DNA of 6,813 nt from JAJFFW01 sp039187035. GTDB taxonomy: Bacteria > Pseudomonadota > Alphaproteobacteria > Caulobacterales > Parvularculaceae. Under the pieces are notes generated by a model. It worked only from the letters and a program-made list of their open reading frames with translations. It ran no database searches and was not told the origin of the DNA. A program made the position numbers and the translations under genes. The stretch lies in contig JBCCZS010000173.1 in the NCBI GenBank assembly GCA_039187035.1, positions 1-6,813 of the forward strand. The letters are read 5' to 3'. This document shows positions 1 through 5,603 of the stretch, piece after piece; within the stretch, counting starts at the first letter, position 1; every line of letters begins with the position of its first letter.

Positions 1-508
1 GCGGAAAAATCAGCGCCGTCATCACCGCGACCAGCGGCCACGTGACCGGCGGCGCGCTGGGCAAGAGCAAGAACGACAAGTGAAGCCCGCAAAAGACAAG
101 CGACTGAAGAAAATTGCCGGCGGCGAAGCCGAACGCATTCATGAGCCGTTTGCCGATCAGGCCGCGAAAGAAGATTTCTTCCGTCAACGCTGTTTGTAGG
201 ACGGCCTTGATCGCGATCATCGCCGCCGCGTCGCGCGTGAGCCCGAGGGCGGCGAAGTCGCTGATAACGCTGTCCGGTCCCGTCGCGAGCGCGTAAAGCG
301 GCGCGTAGAAATACGCGAGCAACGACGCCGGGGCTAAAATGGCGGCGGCGACAAGCGCCCAAAGCAGCGCGCGCAAGGACGGCGGCGTCAAACCGACCCA
401 CGAAAAGAAGCCCGCGCGGCGGCGTCCGGCTAGCCCCCAAACCGCAAATGCGACGAGGAGAACAAGAACCAGCTGAACGAGCGTATCAACAAGTGCTTGA
501 GCGATCAC
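1..508 (-). CDS. CPBP-family intramembrane metalloprotease, N-terminal part (runs off left edge)
   Basis: The reverse strand reads as one open frame of 169 visible codons that leaves the window at base 1, so the C-terminus is missing. From a GTG at 508-506 the protein opens with a hydrophobic segment (about residues 9-27), a basic turn (GRRR, 28-31), a second hydrophobic segment (about 47-68), then the family signature: E110-E111 followed by R115 (TEEIFFRG) and a histidine in FCGLH (H143). These are the EExxxR and first His motifs of the CPBP (Rce1/Abi-like) membrane proteases, which place zinc or catalytic groups within the inner membrane. Bacterial members act in protein processing, bacteriocin immunity or unknown roles, so the substrate here is unknown. 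The GTG start is inferred: no ATG lies upstream in frame, the frame stays open further upstream without family character, and the ribosome-binding site is weak. The gene is transcribed away from the polyamine genes. Family assignment is fairly sure, start less so. Confidence 0.82.
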   Translation of the reverse strand, partial: MIAQALVDTLVQLVLVLLVAFAVWGLAGRRRAGFFSWVGLTPPSLRALLWALVAAAILAPASLLAYFYAPLYALATGPDSVISDFAALGLTRDAAAMIAIKAVLQTALTEEIFFRGLIGKRLMNAFGFAAGNFLQSLVFCGLHLSFLLLPSAPPVTWPLVAVMTALIFP

Positions 509-784
509 GGGCGCACCGACCGAACGAACGATTTGTGGTGACCGTACCAAGAACGGCGCCGGAAACCATCGACTACGTACTCGGTTTGCGCCGACTGCGC
601 AGGCCAACGCGGCGCCTGAGCGCCCAGCAGACGCCAAGTCGCAAACGTCGTAGACAGCAATGTGCGGTTCCTGGAGAAGCGAACATTGGATGATATCCCC
701 CAGGGCCGTCCTTTTTTCCGCGGAATCTTTTTTGACCCGAAAGTCGGCGTGCCCCCGCTTGCTAAATTGGGAGAGCCGTCGCGG

Positions 785-803
785 GTCGCGCGGCCGGCGC
801 GAC
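785..803. repeat. Perfect 7-bp inverted repeat (hairpin)
   Basis: GTCGCGC at 785-791 is followed by the loop GGCCG and its exact reverse complement GCGCGAC at 797-803. No T-run follows on either side, so it is not a classical intrinsic terminator. Such hairpins arise easily in GC-rich DNA, so a function is not implied. Confidence 0.5.
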
Positions 804-826
804 GCGGAACCACCTTGCTTCGTCGT

Positions 827-867
827 CGCCGGCCCGCGCGCCTTCGAGCGCGTTGGCCCGGGCGGCG
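827..867. repeat. Large GC-rich imperfect hairpin
   Basis: The arms can pair as 827-831 with 863-867, 833-836 with 859-862 (one bulged base at 832) and 837-841 with 848-852, around the six-base loop CTTCGA. An asymmetric internal loop lies at 853-858. That is about 14 base pairs, nearly all G-C. No T-tract follows. It could be a transcript structure or part of an RNA gene, or a chance product of high G+C. Confidence 0.45.
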
Positions 868-949
868 AACCCGCGCGCCGACGCCGTTACTGAGATCGCA
901 TCAACGCTGAAATGCGCCGCACCGAACGTGTGATCTGCCTGGACCCGAT

Positions 950-1005
950 CTGGTGACGTGGGGCCGGTGACGCAGGGCCGGTGACGCGGGTCCGGTGCCG
1001 CAAAC
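950..1005. repeat. 14-bp tandem repeat, four copies
   Basis: Four head-to-tail units of 14 bases: CTGGTGACGTGGGG (950-963), CCGGTGACGCAGGG (964-977), CCGGTGACGCGGGT (978-991) and CCGGTGCCGCAAAC (992-1005). The core CGGTGACGC is exact in units 2 and 3 and differs by one or two bases in units 1 and 4. It ends 73 bases before the dehydrogenase start. It may be a slippage product or an array of binding sites; no known operator consensus was recognised. Confidence 0.75.
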
Positions 1006-1048
1006 GGGCTAGCGCGTCTTGCACGGCGCGCGTATGACGCGGGTTTTT

Positions 1049-1062
1049 CCGACCAAGGTCGG
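1049..1062. promoter_or_regulatory. Dyad symmetry before the polyamine operon
   Basis: CCGACC-AA-GGTCGG is a perfect 6+6 palindrome with a two-base centre. It ends two bases before the AAGGAG ribosome-binding site of the dehydrogenase. The centre is too short for a good RNA hairpin, so if functional it is more likely a dimeric repressor site. No regulator is identified, and it may be chance. Confidence 0.3.
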
Positions 1063-1064
1063 CC

Positions 1065-1070
1065 AAGGAG
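1065..1070 (+). promoter_or_regulatory. Ribosome-binding site that fixes the dehydrogenase start
   Basis: AAGGAG lies 8 bases before the ATG at 1079, the best Shine-Dalgarno match in the window. It supports 1079 over the in-frame TTG at 1019, whose extra 20 residues do not resemble the family N-terminus. Confidence 0.85.
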
Positions 1071-1078
1071 CTCCCGTC

Positions 1079-2305
1079 ATGTCGCGCGCCAAAGACGCTT
1101 TGTTGATCATCGGGGCCGGAGCGGCCGGGTCCGTCGTCGCCAAGAAAGCGGCGGCGGATCGCGAGACGTTCAAAACCGTCCACCTCGCGTCGCGCCGGCT
1201 GGAAAGCTGCAACGCCGTGGCCGCGGCCTGCCCGACGCCGATCGACGTCAGCCAGGTCGACGCCGACGACGTCGAGGCGACGGCCGCGTTGATCGAGCGC
1301 GTCCGGCCCGATCTCGTGATCAACATGGCGCTGCCCTATCAGGATTTGCCGATTATGGACGCCTGCCTGAAGGCCGGCGCGAACTACATGGACACGGCGA
1401 ACTACGAGCCGCGCGACGAGGCCAAATTCACCTATGAATGGCAATGGCCGTACCATGATGAATTCAAAGCCGCCGGCCTCACCGCGATCCTCGGCTGCGG
1501 CTTCGACCCGGGCGTCACTAATGTATATTGCGCCTACGCCCAAGAGCATTTGTTCGACGAGATCGACTATATCGATATCGTCGACTGCAATGCGGGCGAC
1601 CACGGCAAAGCGTTCGCGACGAACTTCAATCCGGAAATCAATCTGCGCGAGGTCACGCAACGCGGGAAGTACTGGAGGGAGGGGCGGTGGATCGAGATCG
1701 ACCCCCTCTCCGTACACGTCGATATCGACTACCCGGAAGTCGGTCCGCGCGCGTCCTATCTGATCTACCACGAAGAAGAAGAGAGCCTCGTCAAACACAT
1801 TCGCGGGCTCAAACAGATCCGCTTCTGGATGACGTTCTCGCAAGCCTACATCACGCATCTGGAGGTGCTCCAGAATGTCGGCATGACGCGCATCGATCCC
1901 GTTATGTACAAAGGGGCTCCCGTCGTCCCGATGGAGTTCTTGAAAGAGCTCCTGCCGCCGCCTTCGTCGCTGGCGCAGGACTATTCCGGGAAGACGTCGA
2001 TCGGCGTCATTGTTCGTGGCCGGAAGGACGGCGTCGCCTGCGCGAAGATGATCTATAACGTCACCGACCATGCCGAAACGTTCCGCGAGGTCGGGGCGCA
2101 GGCGGTGTCTTATACGACGGGCGTGCCGCCCGTATCGGGTGCAAAAATGTTCTTCGACGGCGTCTGGTCGGGCGCCGGGGTCTTCAACGTCGAAGAGTTT
2201 CCGGCCGAACCCTTTTTGAACGACGTCGCCGAACGCGGCCTGCCGTGGCAGGTGATTGAATTGGCGCCGGACGCGCAGCGCGCCCTTTTCGCCGTCGAGA
2301 CGTGA
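1079..2305 (+). CDS. Carboxynorspermidine/carboxyspermidine dehydrogenase (saccharopine dehydrogenase-like)
   Basis: An NAD(P)H-dependent cytosolic enzyme (EC 1.5.1.43 type) that reductively condenses L-aspartate semialdehyde with a diamine: 1,3-diaminopropane gives carboxynorspermidine, putrescine gives carboxyspermidine. The 408-residue product matches the usual family length of about 400-414. A Rossmann motif GAGAAG sits at residues 12-17 (LLIIGAGAAG). Stretches typical of this branch of the saccharopine dehydrogenase family follow: DLVINMALPYQDL (78-90), DTANYEP (105-111), GFDPGVTNV (141-149), DCNAGDHGKAFATNFNPEIN (169-188), LQNVGMTRIDPV (264-275), GKTSIG (304-309), EVGAQAVSYTTGVP (337-350) and GVFNVEEF (367-374). 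The ATG at 1079 follows AAGGAG by 8 bases. The stop overlaps the decarboxylase start by 4 bases, implying coupled translation. Family known; the diamine used cannot be told from sequence. Rhizobial and Agrobacterium homologues make spermidine, Vibrio makes norspermidine. Confidence 0.94.
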   Translation: MSRAKDALLIIGAGAAGSVVAKKAAADRETFKTVHLASRRLESCNAVAAACPTPIDVSQVDADDVEATAALIERVRPDLVINMALPYQDLPIMDACLKAGANYMDTANYEPRDEAKFTYEWQWPYHDEFKAAGLTAILGCGFDPGVTNVYCAYAQEHLFDEIDYIDIVDCNAGDHGKAFATNFNPEINLREVTQRGKYWREGRWIEIDPLSVHVDIDYPEVGPRASYLIYHEEEESLVKHIRGLKQIRFWMTFSQAYITHLEVLQNVGMTRIDPVMYKGAPVVPMEFLKELLPPPSSLAQDYSGKTSIGVIVRGRKDGVACAKMIYNVTDHAETFREVGAQAVSYTTGVPPVSGAKMFFDGVWSGAGVFNVEEFPAEPFLNDVAERGLPWQVIELAPDAQRALFAVET

Positions 2306-3477
2306 GCGGCGCCGATCCGCAAGCCGACGATCTGACGGCTGACGGCCTCGATACGCCGGTTTTCGTCCTCGATTTCAAACGCCTGCGCGCCAATCTCGAA
2401 ACGGCGGCGCGCATCAGGCGCGAGGCGGGCGTTACGGTGCTCCTCGCGACGAAAGCCTTCGCCATGCCGGCGGCCTTCCCGCTGATGCGCGACTATCTCG
2501 ACGGGACGACGGCGAGCGGGCTTTTCGAGGCGCGCCTCGGTGCGGAGGAATTCGGCAAGGACGTGCACGTCTATTCTCCGGCCTATGCGCCGGGCGAAAT
2601 CGACGCCCTCCTCCCGCTTGCCCGCCATATCTATTTCAACGCCGCCGAACAACTCGCCCGGTTCGCGCCGGTCGTGCGCGCCGCGGGCGCGGCGACGGGG
2701 CTGCGCGTCAACCCCGGCTTTTCGAACGCGACCCTCGGCGGCGCTCTTTATGATCCGTGCGCGCCGGGATCGCGGTTCGGCGAAGTCCCGGACCGGCTCG
2801 ACGCCGTCGATTGGGACCTCGTCGATATTTTTCACGTCCACGCGCTTTGTGAGTCGCTGCACGACGGCTCGCTCGCGCTGATCGACCATGTCGCCAACCG
2901 GTTCGCGCCCTATCTGGCGCGCGTCGACGCCGTGAATTTCGGCGGCGGGCATTTCATCAACAAGCCGGGCTATGACGTCAACGCTCTGATCCGGGCACTG
3001 ATCGATTTTCGCACGCGCTTCAACGTCGACGTCATTCTTGAACCCGGCGCCGGGCTCGTCGTCGATACGGGCGAGCTTGTCTCGACGGTGCTGGCGCTCC
3101 ACCGGAACGACAAAGACCTCGCCATCATCGACGCGTCGGCGTCGACCCACATGCCGGACGTTTTGGAAGCGCCGTATCGTCCCGGCATTATCGGCGCCGG
3201 CGCGCCGGGGGACGAGCCGCACGTTTATACGCTCGGCGGGAAAACCTGCATGGCGGGCGACGTTATCGGCGAGTACGCGTTCCCTGCGCCGCTTGCGGTC
3301 GGCGACCGGCTCGTTTTCGCCGACCAGATGCACTACGCGTTCGTCAAAACGAACACGTTCAACGGCGTCCCGCTCGCCAACCTCGCCGTGCGGCATGAAG
3401 ACGGCCGCCTGGAGCCGGTCTCGGCGTTCGACTACGCCGCCTTTCGCGACCGACTGGGGCGCGCCTTGCCCGATTAA
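2302..3477 (+). CDS. nspC: Carboxynorspermidine/carboxyspermidine decarboxylase
   Basis: A PLP-dependent, alanine-racemase-fold (fold III) decarboxylase (EC 4.1.1.96 type) that converts carboxynorspermidine to norspermidine or carboxyspermidine to spermidine. It has 391 residues, within the family range. The PLP lysine is K51 in LLATKAFAM. The HVHALCE motif (178-184), glycine-rich GGGHF (214-218) and EPG (247-249, phosphate region) follow. The C-terminal part has STHMPDVLE (281-289), TCMAGDVIGEY (315-325) with C316 at the position of the catalytic cysteine, and MHYAFVKTNTFNG (343-355). The start is a GTG sharing 4 bases with the dehydrogenase stop (GTGA), with little ribosome-binding site of its own, so translation is probably coupled. 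The residues after EPG are AG, where I expect EA in most NspC proteins. Together with the preceding gene it completes an S-adenosylmethionine-independent polyamine route. Product identity depends on the diamine supplied elsewhere. Confidence 0.94.
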   Translation: MSGADPQADDLTADGLDTPVFVLDFKRLRANLETAARIRREAGVTVLLATKAFAMPAAFPLMRDYLDGTTASGLFEARLGAEEFGKDVHVYSPAYAPGEIDALLPLARHIYFNAAEQLARFAPVVRAAGAATGLRVNPGFSNATLGGALYDPCAPGSRFGEVPDRLDAVDWDLVDIFHVHALCESLHDGSLALIDHVANRFAPYLARVDAVNFGGGHFINKPGYDVNALIRALIDFRTRFNVDVILEPGAGLVVDTGELVSTVLALHRNDKDLAIIDASASTHMPDVLEAPYRPGIIGAGAPGDEPHVYTLGGKTCMAGDVIGEYAFPAPLAVGDRLVFADQMHYAFVKTNTFNGVPLANLAVRHEDGRLEPVSAFDYAAFRDRLGRALPD

Positions 3478-3524
3478 CGGCGCGATGGTCTACTGCCGCC
3501 GCGGGGGGATCGAGAGGGGCGATC

Positions 3525-3764
3525 ATGGCGCGTTTGGTGTTGTTGGCGTTGGCGGGCGGTCTCTTGTCCGCCTGCGTTTACGGGGAAGTCGGCGACGGCC
3601 ACAAAAACGACCTGATCTTCATCAGCGACGAAGAGCCGAACGAGCCAAGCCCCGATCCTGACCCGCCGCAACCACCCGATGCGCCCTGCGTCCCGCAATG
3701 CGCCGACGGCGCTTTCCCTCCCGCCGGCGAGCCGTGTCCGTGCGATCAGCCGCCGGGCACGTAA
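3525..3764 (+). CDS. Small cysteine-containing lipoprotein, unknown function
   Basis: A 79-residue predicted lipoprotein. The N-terminus is a short signal peptide (MARLVLLALAGG) ending in the lipobox LLSAC, so C17 would be lipidated after cleavage by signal peptidase II. The next residue is V, not D, which by the E. coli sorting rule suggests the outer membrane. The mature part is about 63 residues: an acidic, proline-rich stretch (35-53, with PSPDPDPPQPP), then four cysteines (C55, C59, C71, C73) in a CxxxC...CxC arrangement. A purine-rich AGAGGGG lies 5 bases before the ATG. It follows nspC by 47 bases on the same strand, so it is probably co-transcribed, though a role in polyamine use is unproven. 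I do not recognise a family. The gene is likely real because of the lipobox and ribosome-binding site, but it is short. Confidence 0.68.
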   Translation: MARLVLLALAGGLLSACVYGEVGDGHKNDLIFISDEEPNEPSPDPDPPQPPDAPCVPQCADGAFPPAGEPCPCDQPPGT

Positions 3765-3804
3765 CGCGTCGAGCTGCCGGCGGCGACGACTTCTAGATGT
3801 ATCG

Positions 3805-4896
3805 TCAGCTGTCGGAACGCGGGCGCGCGCGGTCGCGCTCGGCGAGCGTCAGATCAACCTGACGCAGATAATCGACAGTCGCCAAATCGAACCCGCGGGC
3901 CGGCGCCGTCGTCAACCACGGCCCGATAACGTCGATGGTCGCGACGCGCGGATGGGCGATGGCGACGGCGTAGCCCGTCTCACGCGCAATTTTCTCGACC
4001 GTTTGCAGCTGCTTGAACACCGTCGCGCGGTCGAGGTCCGGATCCAGGAAAACGTCGCGCCGAAAGATCTGCGCCCCGACGGCCCGAGCGGCGGCGGCCG
4101 CTTTGCTTTTCGCCGTCGTTAGCGAATCCAAAAAGAAGACCCCTTCCGCATCGAGAACGGACAAGACCGTCTTCATGCCCGCAAGGTCGGCGGTAAAGGC
4201 CGAACCCATATGATTTTTGACGCCGCCATAGCCGTCGAAGGCGTCGAGATGATCGCGCAGCGTCGATAAAAGCTCCGAGGCCGTCATGTCCGGGCGCAAG
4301 CCCCCGGGGCCCGGGTCCTCGCCGCCGATCGGCTGCATCGGCAAATGAAGCATCACCGCGTCGCCGCGCGCCGCCGCGCGGTCCGCCATGGCTTGCACGC
4401 CGTCCGCATAGGGAAGAAACGAAAAAGTGAGCGGCCCCGGCATCGCCATCAACCGATCGAAGCTGGCGGCGTCGAGCCCCATATCGTCGAAGATGACGAT
4501 GATCTTCGGCCGGCGCGGCGCGATCTCCTGAAACACGCGCCGCCCCGCGCCCGGATCGAGCGGGTCGCTTCGGGGCGTCGGCGTCGGCGTCGCGCCAAGA
4601 TGTGCGGCTTCCGGCTCGGTTTGGGTTACAAGGTCGTCGACATAGGCGGCGCGCGCGGCGAACGCCGCGTCGGCCCCGTTGAGAACGGTGCGTTCGGCGG
4701 ATCCGCTCGCTGCGGCCGCCAGGCGGGCGGCGTGGACCTCGGCCCCCTGCCCCGCCATGTAAACGCCGAACGCGCCCAACGCGACGCCGGCGAGCGCCGT
4801 TGCGGCCGCCGCGCCGCGCCCGGCGCGTTTTATGGCGCGACGACGGGACGCCCGCGCTTTGGCGGACGATTGGACGGGACGGCGCGTTCGTGCCAT
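3805..4896 (-). CDS. Divergent polysaccharide deacetylase family protein (YibQ-like)
   Basis: A 363-residue protein of the divergent polysaccharide deacetylase family (formerly DUF610; E. coli YibQ), probably membrane-anchored and acting in the periplasm on cell-envelope glycans. The substrate of the family is not settled. After a very basic N-terminus (KARASRRRAIKRAGRG) comes one hydrophobic segment (about residues 28-49), a low-complexity linker with TPTPTP (about 103-108), then the domain: IVIFDDMGL (D137-D138), LHLPMQP (HLPM 184-187), KNHMGSAFT (NHMGS 228-232), FFLDS (FLDS 255-258) and IAHPR (AHPR 314-317). These are the conserved blocks of the NodB-like fold in this family. The ATG at 4896 is preferred because GGAG lies 8 bases upstream. 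An ATG at 4983 would add 29 residues but has no clear ribosome-binding site. It faces the lipoprotein gene tail to tail (40 bases between, no clear terminator) and diverges from trpG. Confidence 0.9.
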   Translation of the reverse strand: MARTRRPVQSSAKARASRRRAIKRAGRGAAAATALAGVALGAFGVYMAGQGAEVHAARLAAAASGSAERTVLNGADAAFAARAAYVDDLVTQTEPEAAHLGATPTPTPRSDPLDPGAGRRVFQEIAPRRPKIIVIFDDMGLDAASFDRLMAMPGPLTFSFLPYADGVQAMADRAAARGDAVMLHLPMQPIGGEDPGPGGLRPDMTASELLSTLRDHLDAFDGYGGVKNHMGSAFTADLAGMKTVLSVLDAEGVFFLDSLTTAKSKAAAAARAVGAQIFRRDVFLDPDLDRATVFKQLQTVEKIARETGYAVAIAHPRVATIDVIGPWLTTAPARGFDLATVDYLRQVDLTLAERDRARPRSDS

Positions 4897-4924
4897 GGAC
4901 GGGGCTCCGGGCGTTGCGATCGTT

Positions 4925-4952
4925 TTGAAACGGCCCTCAGCGTCACCATGAT
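4925..4952 (+). promoter_or_regulatory. Possible sigma-70-type promoter for trpG
   Basis: TTGAAA (4925-4930) is followed after 16 bases by CATGAT (4947-4952), five and four matches to the -35 and -10 consensus. It lies in the 128-base gap between the divergent yibQ-like and trpG genes and would give a leader of about 65 bases. This is a weak, by-eye call. Confidence 0.25.
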
Positions 4953-4975
4953 TCGCGGATCGACCGGGGCGACGG

Positions 4976-4984
4976 TTATCCACA
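4976..4984 (+). other. Perfect consensus DnaA box
   Basis: TTATCCACA matches the high-affinity DnaA-binding consensus at all nine positions. It lies 40 bases before the trpG start. No second box and no AT-rich unwinding region are nearby, so this is not an origin. It could be a DnaA regulatory or titration site, or chance. Confidence 0.45.
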
Positions 4985-4995
4985 ACGCGTAGAAG

Positions 4996-5016
4996 GGCCC
5001 GCCGTCGCCGGGGGCC
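4996..5016 (+). promoter_or_regulatory. GC hairpin in the trpG leader
   Basis: GGCCC (4996-5000) can pair with GGGCC (5012-5016) around an 11-base loop. The 3' arm covers the only G-rich stretch (GGGGG, 5010-5014) that could act as a ribosome-binding site for the ATG at 5025. There is no T-run, so it is not an attenuator terminator of the classical kind, and no leader peptide with tryptophan codons is seen. Confidence 0.3.
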
Positions 5017-5024
5017 GCCGCCCC

Positions 5025-5603
5025 ATGATTTTATTGATCGACAACTACGACAGCTTCACCTGGAACCTCGCGCACTTGATCGCGGCGGCGACAGCGCCGC
5101 CCACGGTCGTGCGCAATGACGCGATTTCCGTTGAGGCGGCGCTCGACCCGAAATGGCGGGCGATCGTCCTGTCGCCCGGGCCGTCGACGCCGGACAAGGC
5201 GGGCGTTTGCGTCGACGTCGTGCGCGCCGCGGCCGAGGCGGGCCGACCCGTTTTCGGCGTCTGTTTGGGCCTTCAAGCGATCGCGGCCGCGTTCGGCGGC
5301 CCGGTGCGGCGCGCCGGCAAACTGATGCACGGCAAGACCAGCCGCATCGCGCACGACGCCCGCGATCTCTTCGCGGGCCTGCCAGCGCCGTTCACCGCAA
5401 CGCGCTACCATTCGCTCATTGCCGATCGCGCCGCCCTGCCCGCCGATCTCACGGTCTCGGCGACGGCGCAGGAGGACGGCGAAGTGATGGCGCTGACGCA
5501 CAAAACGCGGCCGATCGCGGGCGTCCAATTTCATCCCGAAAGCGTCGCCTCCGAGCACGGCGCGGCGATTTTCGCCAATTTCCTACAATGGAGCGCGCCA
5601 TGA
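5025..5603 (+). CDS. trpG: Anthranilate synthase component II (glutamine amidotransferase)
   Basis: The class I glutamine amidotransferase subunit of anthranilate synthase: it hydrolyses glutamine and channels ammonia to TrpE, which makes anthranilate from chorismate. It has 192 residues, normal for a stand-alone TrpG. The N-terminus ILLIDNYDSFTWNL (2-15) is typical. LSPGPSTPDKAG (49-60) is the oxyanion and inter-subunit region, the nucleophile is C80 in GVCLGLQ (78-84), MHGKTS (101-106) and RYHSL (127-131) follow, and H170 and E172 in VQFHPES (167-173) complete the catalytic triad. PabA of folate synthesis looks almost the same, and one protein may serve both roles. The overlap with trpD argues for TrpG. 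The stop overlaps the trpD start (ATGA). trpE is not upstream; the divergent yibQ-like gene is. The ribosome-binding site is poor, but the start is fixed by homology. Confidence 0.93.
   Translation: MILLIDNYDSFTWNLAHLIAAATAPPTVVRNDAISVEAALDPKWRAIVLSPGPSTPDKAGVCVDVVRAAAEAGRPVFGVCLGLQAIAAAFGGPVRRAGKLMHGKTSRIAHDARDLFAGLPAPFTATRYHSLIADRAALPADLTVSATAQEDGEVMALTHKTRPIAGVQFHPESVASEHGAAIFANFLQWSAP

Larger units (their letters stand above)
509..1078. other. Long intergenic region without a convincing gene
   Basis: About 570 bases separate the divergent CPBP protease and dehydrogenase genes, so it should hold promoters in both directions. Several frames are open here on both strands, but none has a good ribosome-binding site, a recognisable motif or the third-position G/C bias of the neighbouring genes. 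Visible structure: an AT-richer patch at about 661-780 (near 56% G+C by hand count), two GC-rich inverted repeats at 785-803 and 827-867, a 14-bp tandem repeat at 950-1005 and a dyad at 1049-1062. No tRNA T-loop, SRP RNA, RNase P or tmRNA signature was seen. An unrecognised small RNA or a dispersed repeat remains possible. Confidence 0.7.

Noticed and set aside
3..83. Plus-strand open frame ending in TGA at 81-83, like the tail of a gene entering from the left
   Set aside because: The opposite strand through the same bases encodes the EExxxR/His region of a CPBP protease, which explains the open frame.
732..768. TTGACC followed by TGCTAAATT as a promoter
   Set aside because: The spacing of about 25 bases between TTGACC and TAAATT is too long for a sigma-70 promoter, and no gene starts soon after.
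505..813. Minus-strand frame of about 100 codons upstream of the CPBP gene
   Set aside because: Arg/Ser-rich composition, no motif and no good ribosome-binding site; it runs through the intergenic region in a different frame from the protease.
662..910. Plus-strand GTG frame of 82 codons in the intergenic region
   Set aside because: The first 45 residues look protein-like, but the rest is Arg/Ala low complexity, no ribosome-binding site is seen and no family is recognised. The region is kept as a finding, not a gene.
887..2071. Minus-strand open frame of 394 codons antisense to the dehydrogenase
   Set aside because: Typical antisense shadow of a GC-rich gene: Arg/Asp/Val-rich, no motifs, while the plus strand is a full-length known enzyme.
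2110..3396. Minus-strand open frame of 428 codons antisense to nspC
   Set aside because: Shadow frame for the same reason; nspC on the plus strand has all its motifs.
3765..3804. Bidirectional terminator between the lipoprotein and yibQ-like genes
   Set aside because: Only a 5-bp GACGA/TCGTC pairing with a 12-base loop and no T-run was found.
4897..4983. Longer start of the yibQ-like protein at 4983
   Set aside because: The ATG at 4896 has GGAG 8 bases upstream and gives a normal basic stretch plus membrane anchor; the upstream ATG has no clear ribosome-binding site. Not fully excluded.
4345..4992. Plus-strand open frame of 215 codons across the yibQ-like gene
   Set aside because: Arg/Gly-rich shadow of the minus-strand deacetylase-family gene.
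5153..5599. Extended N-terminus for TrpD reaching back into trpG
   Set aside because: The extra residues are an out-of-frame reading of trpG; family length and the ATGA overlap fix the start at 5600.
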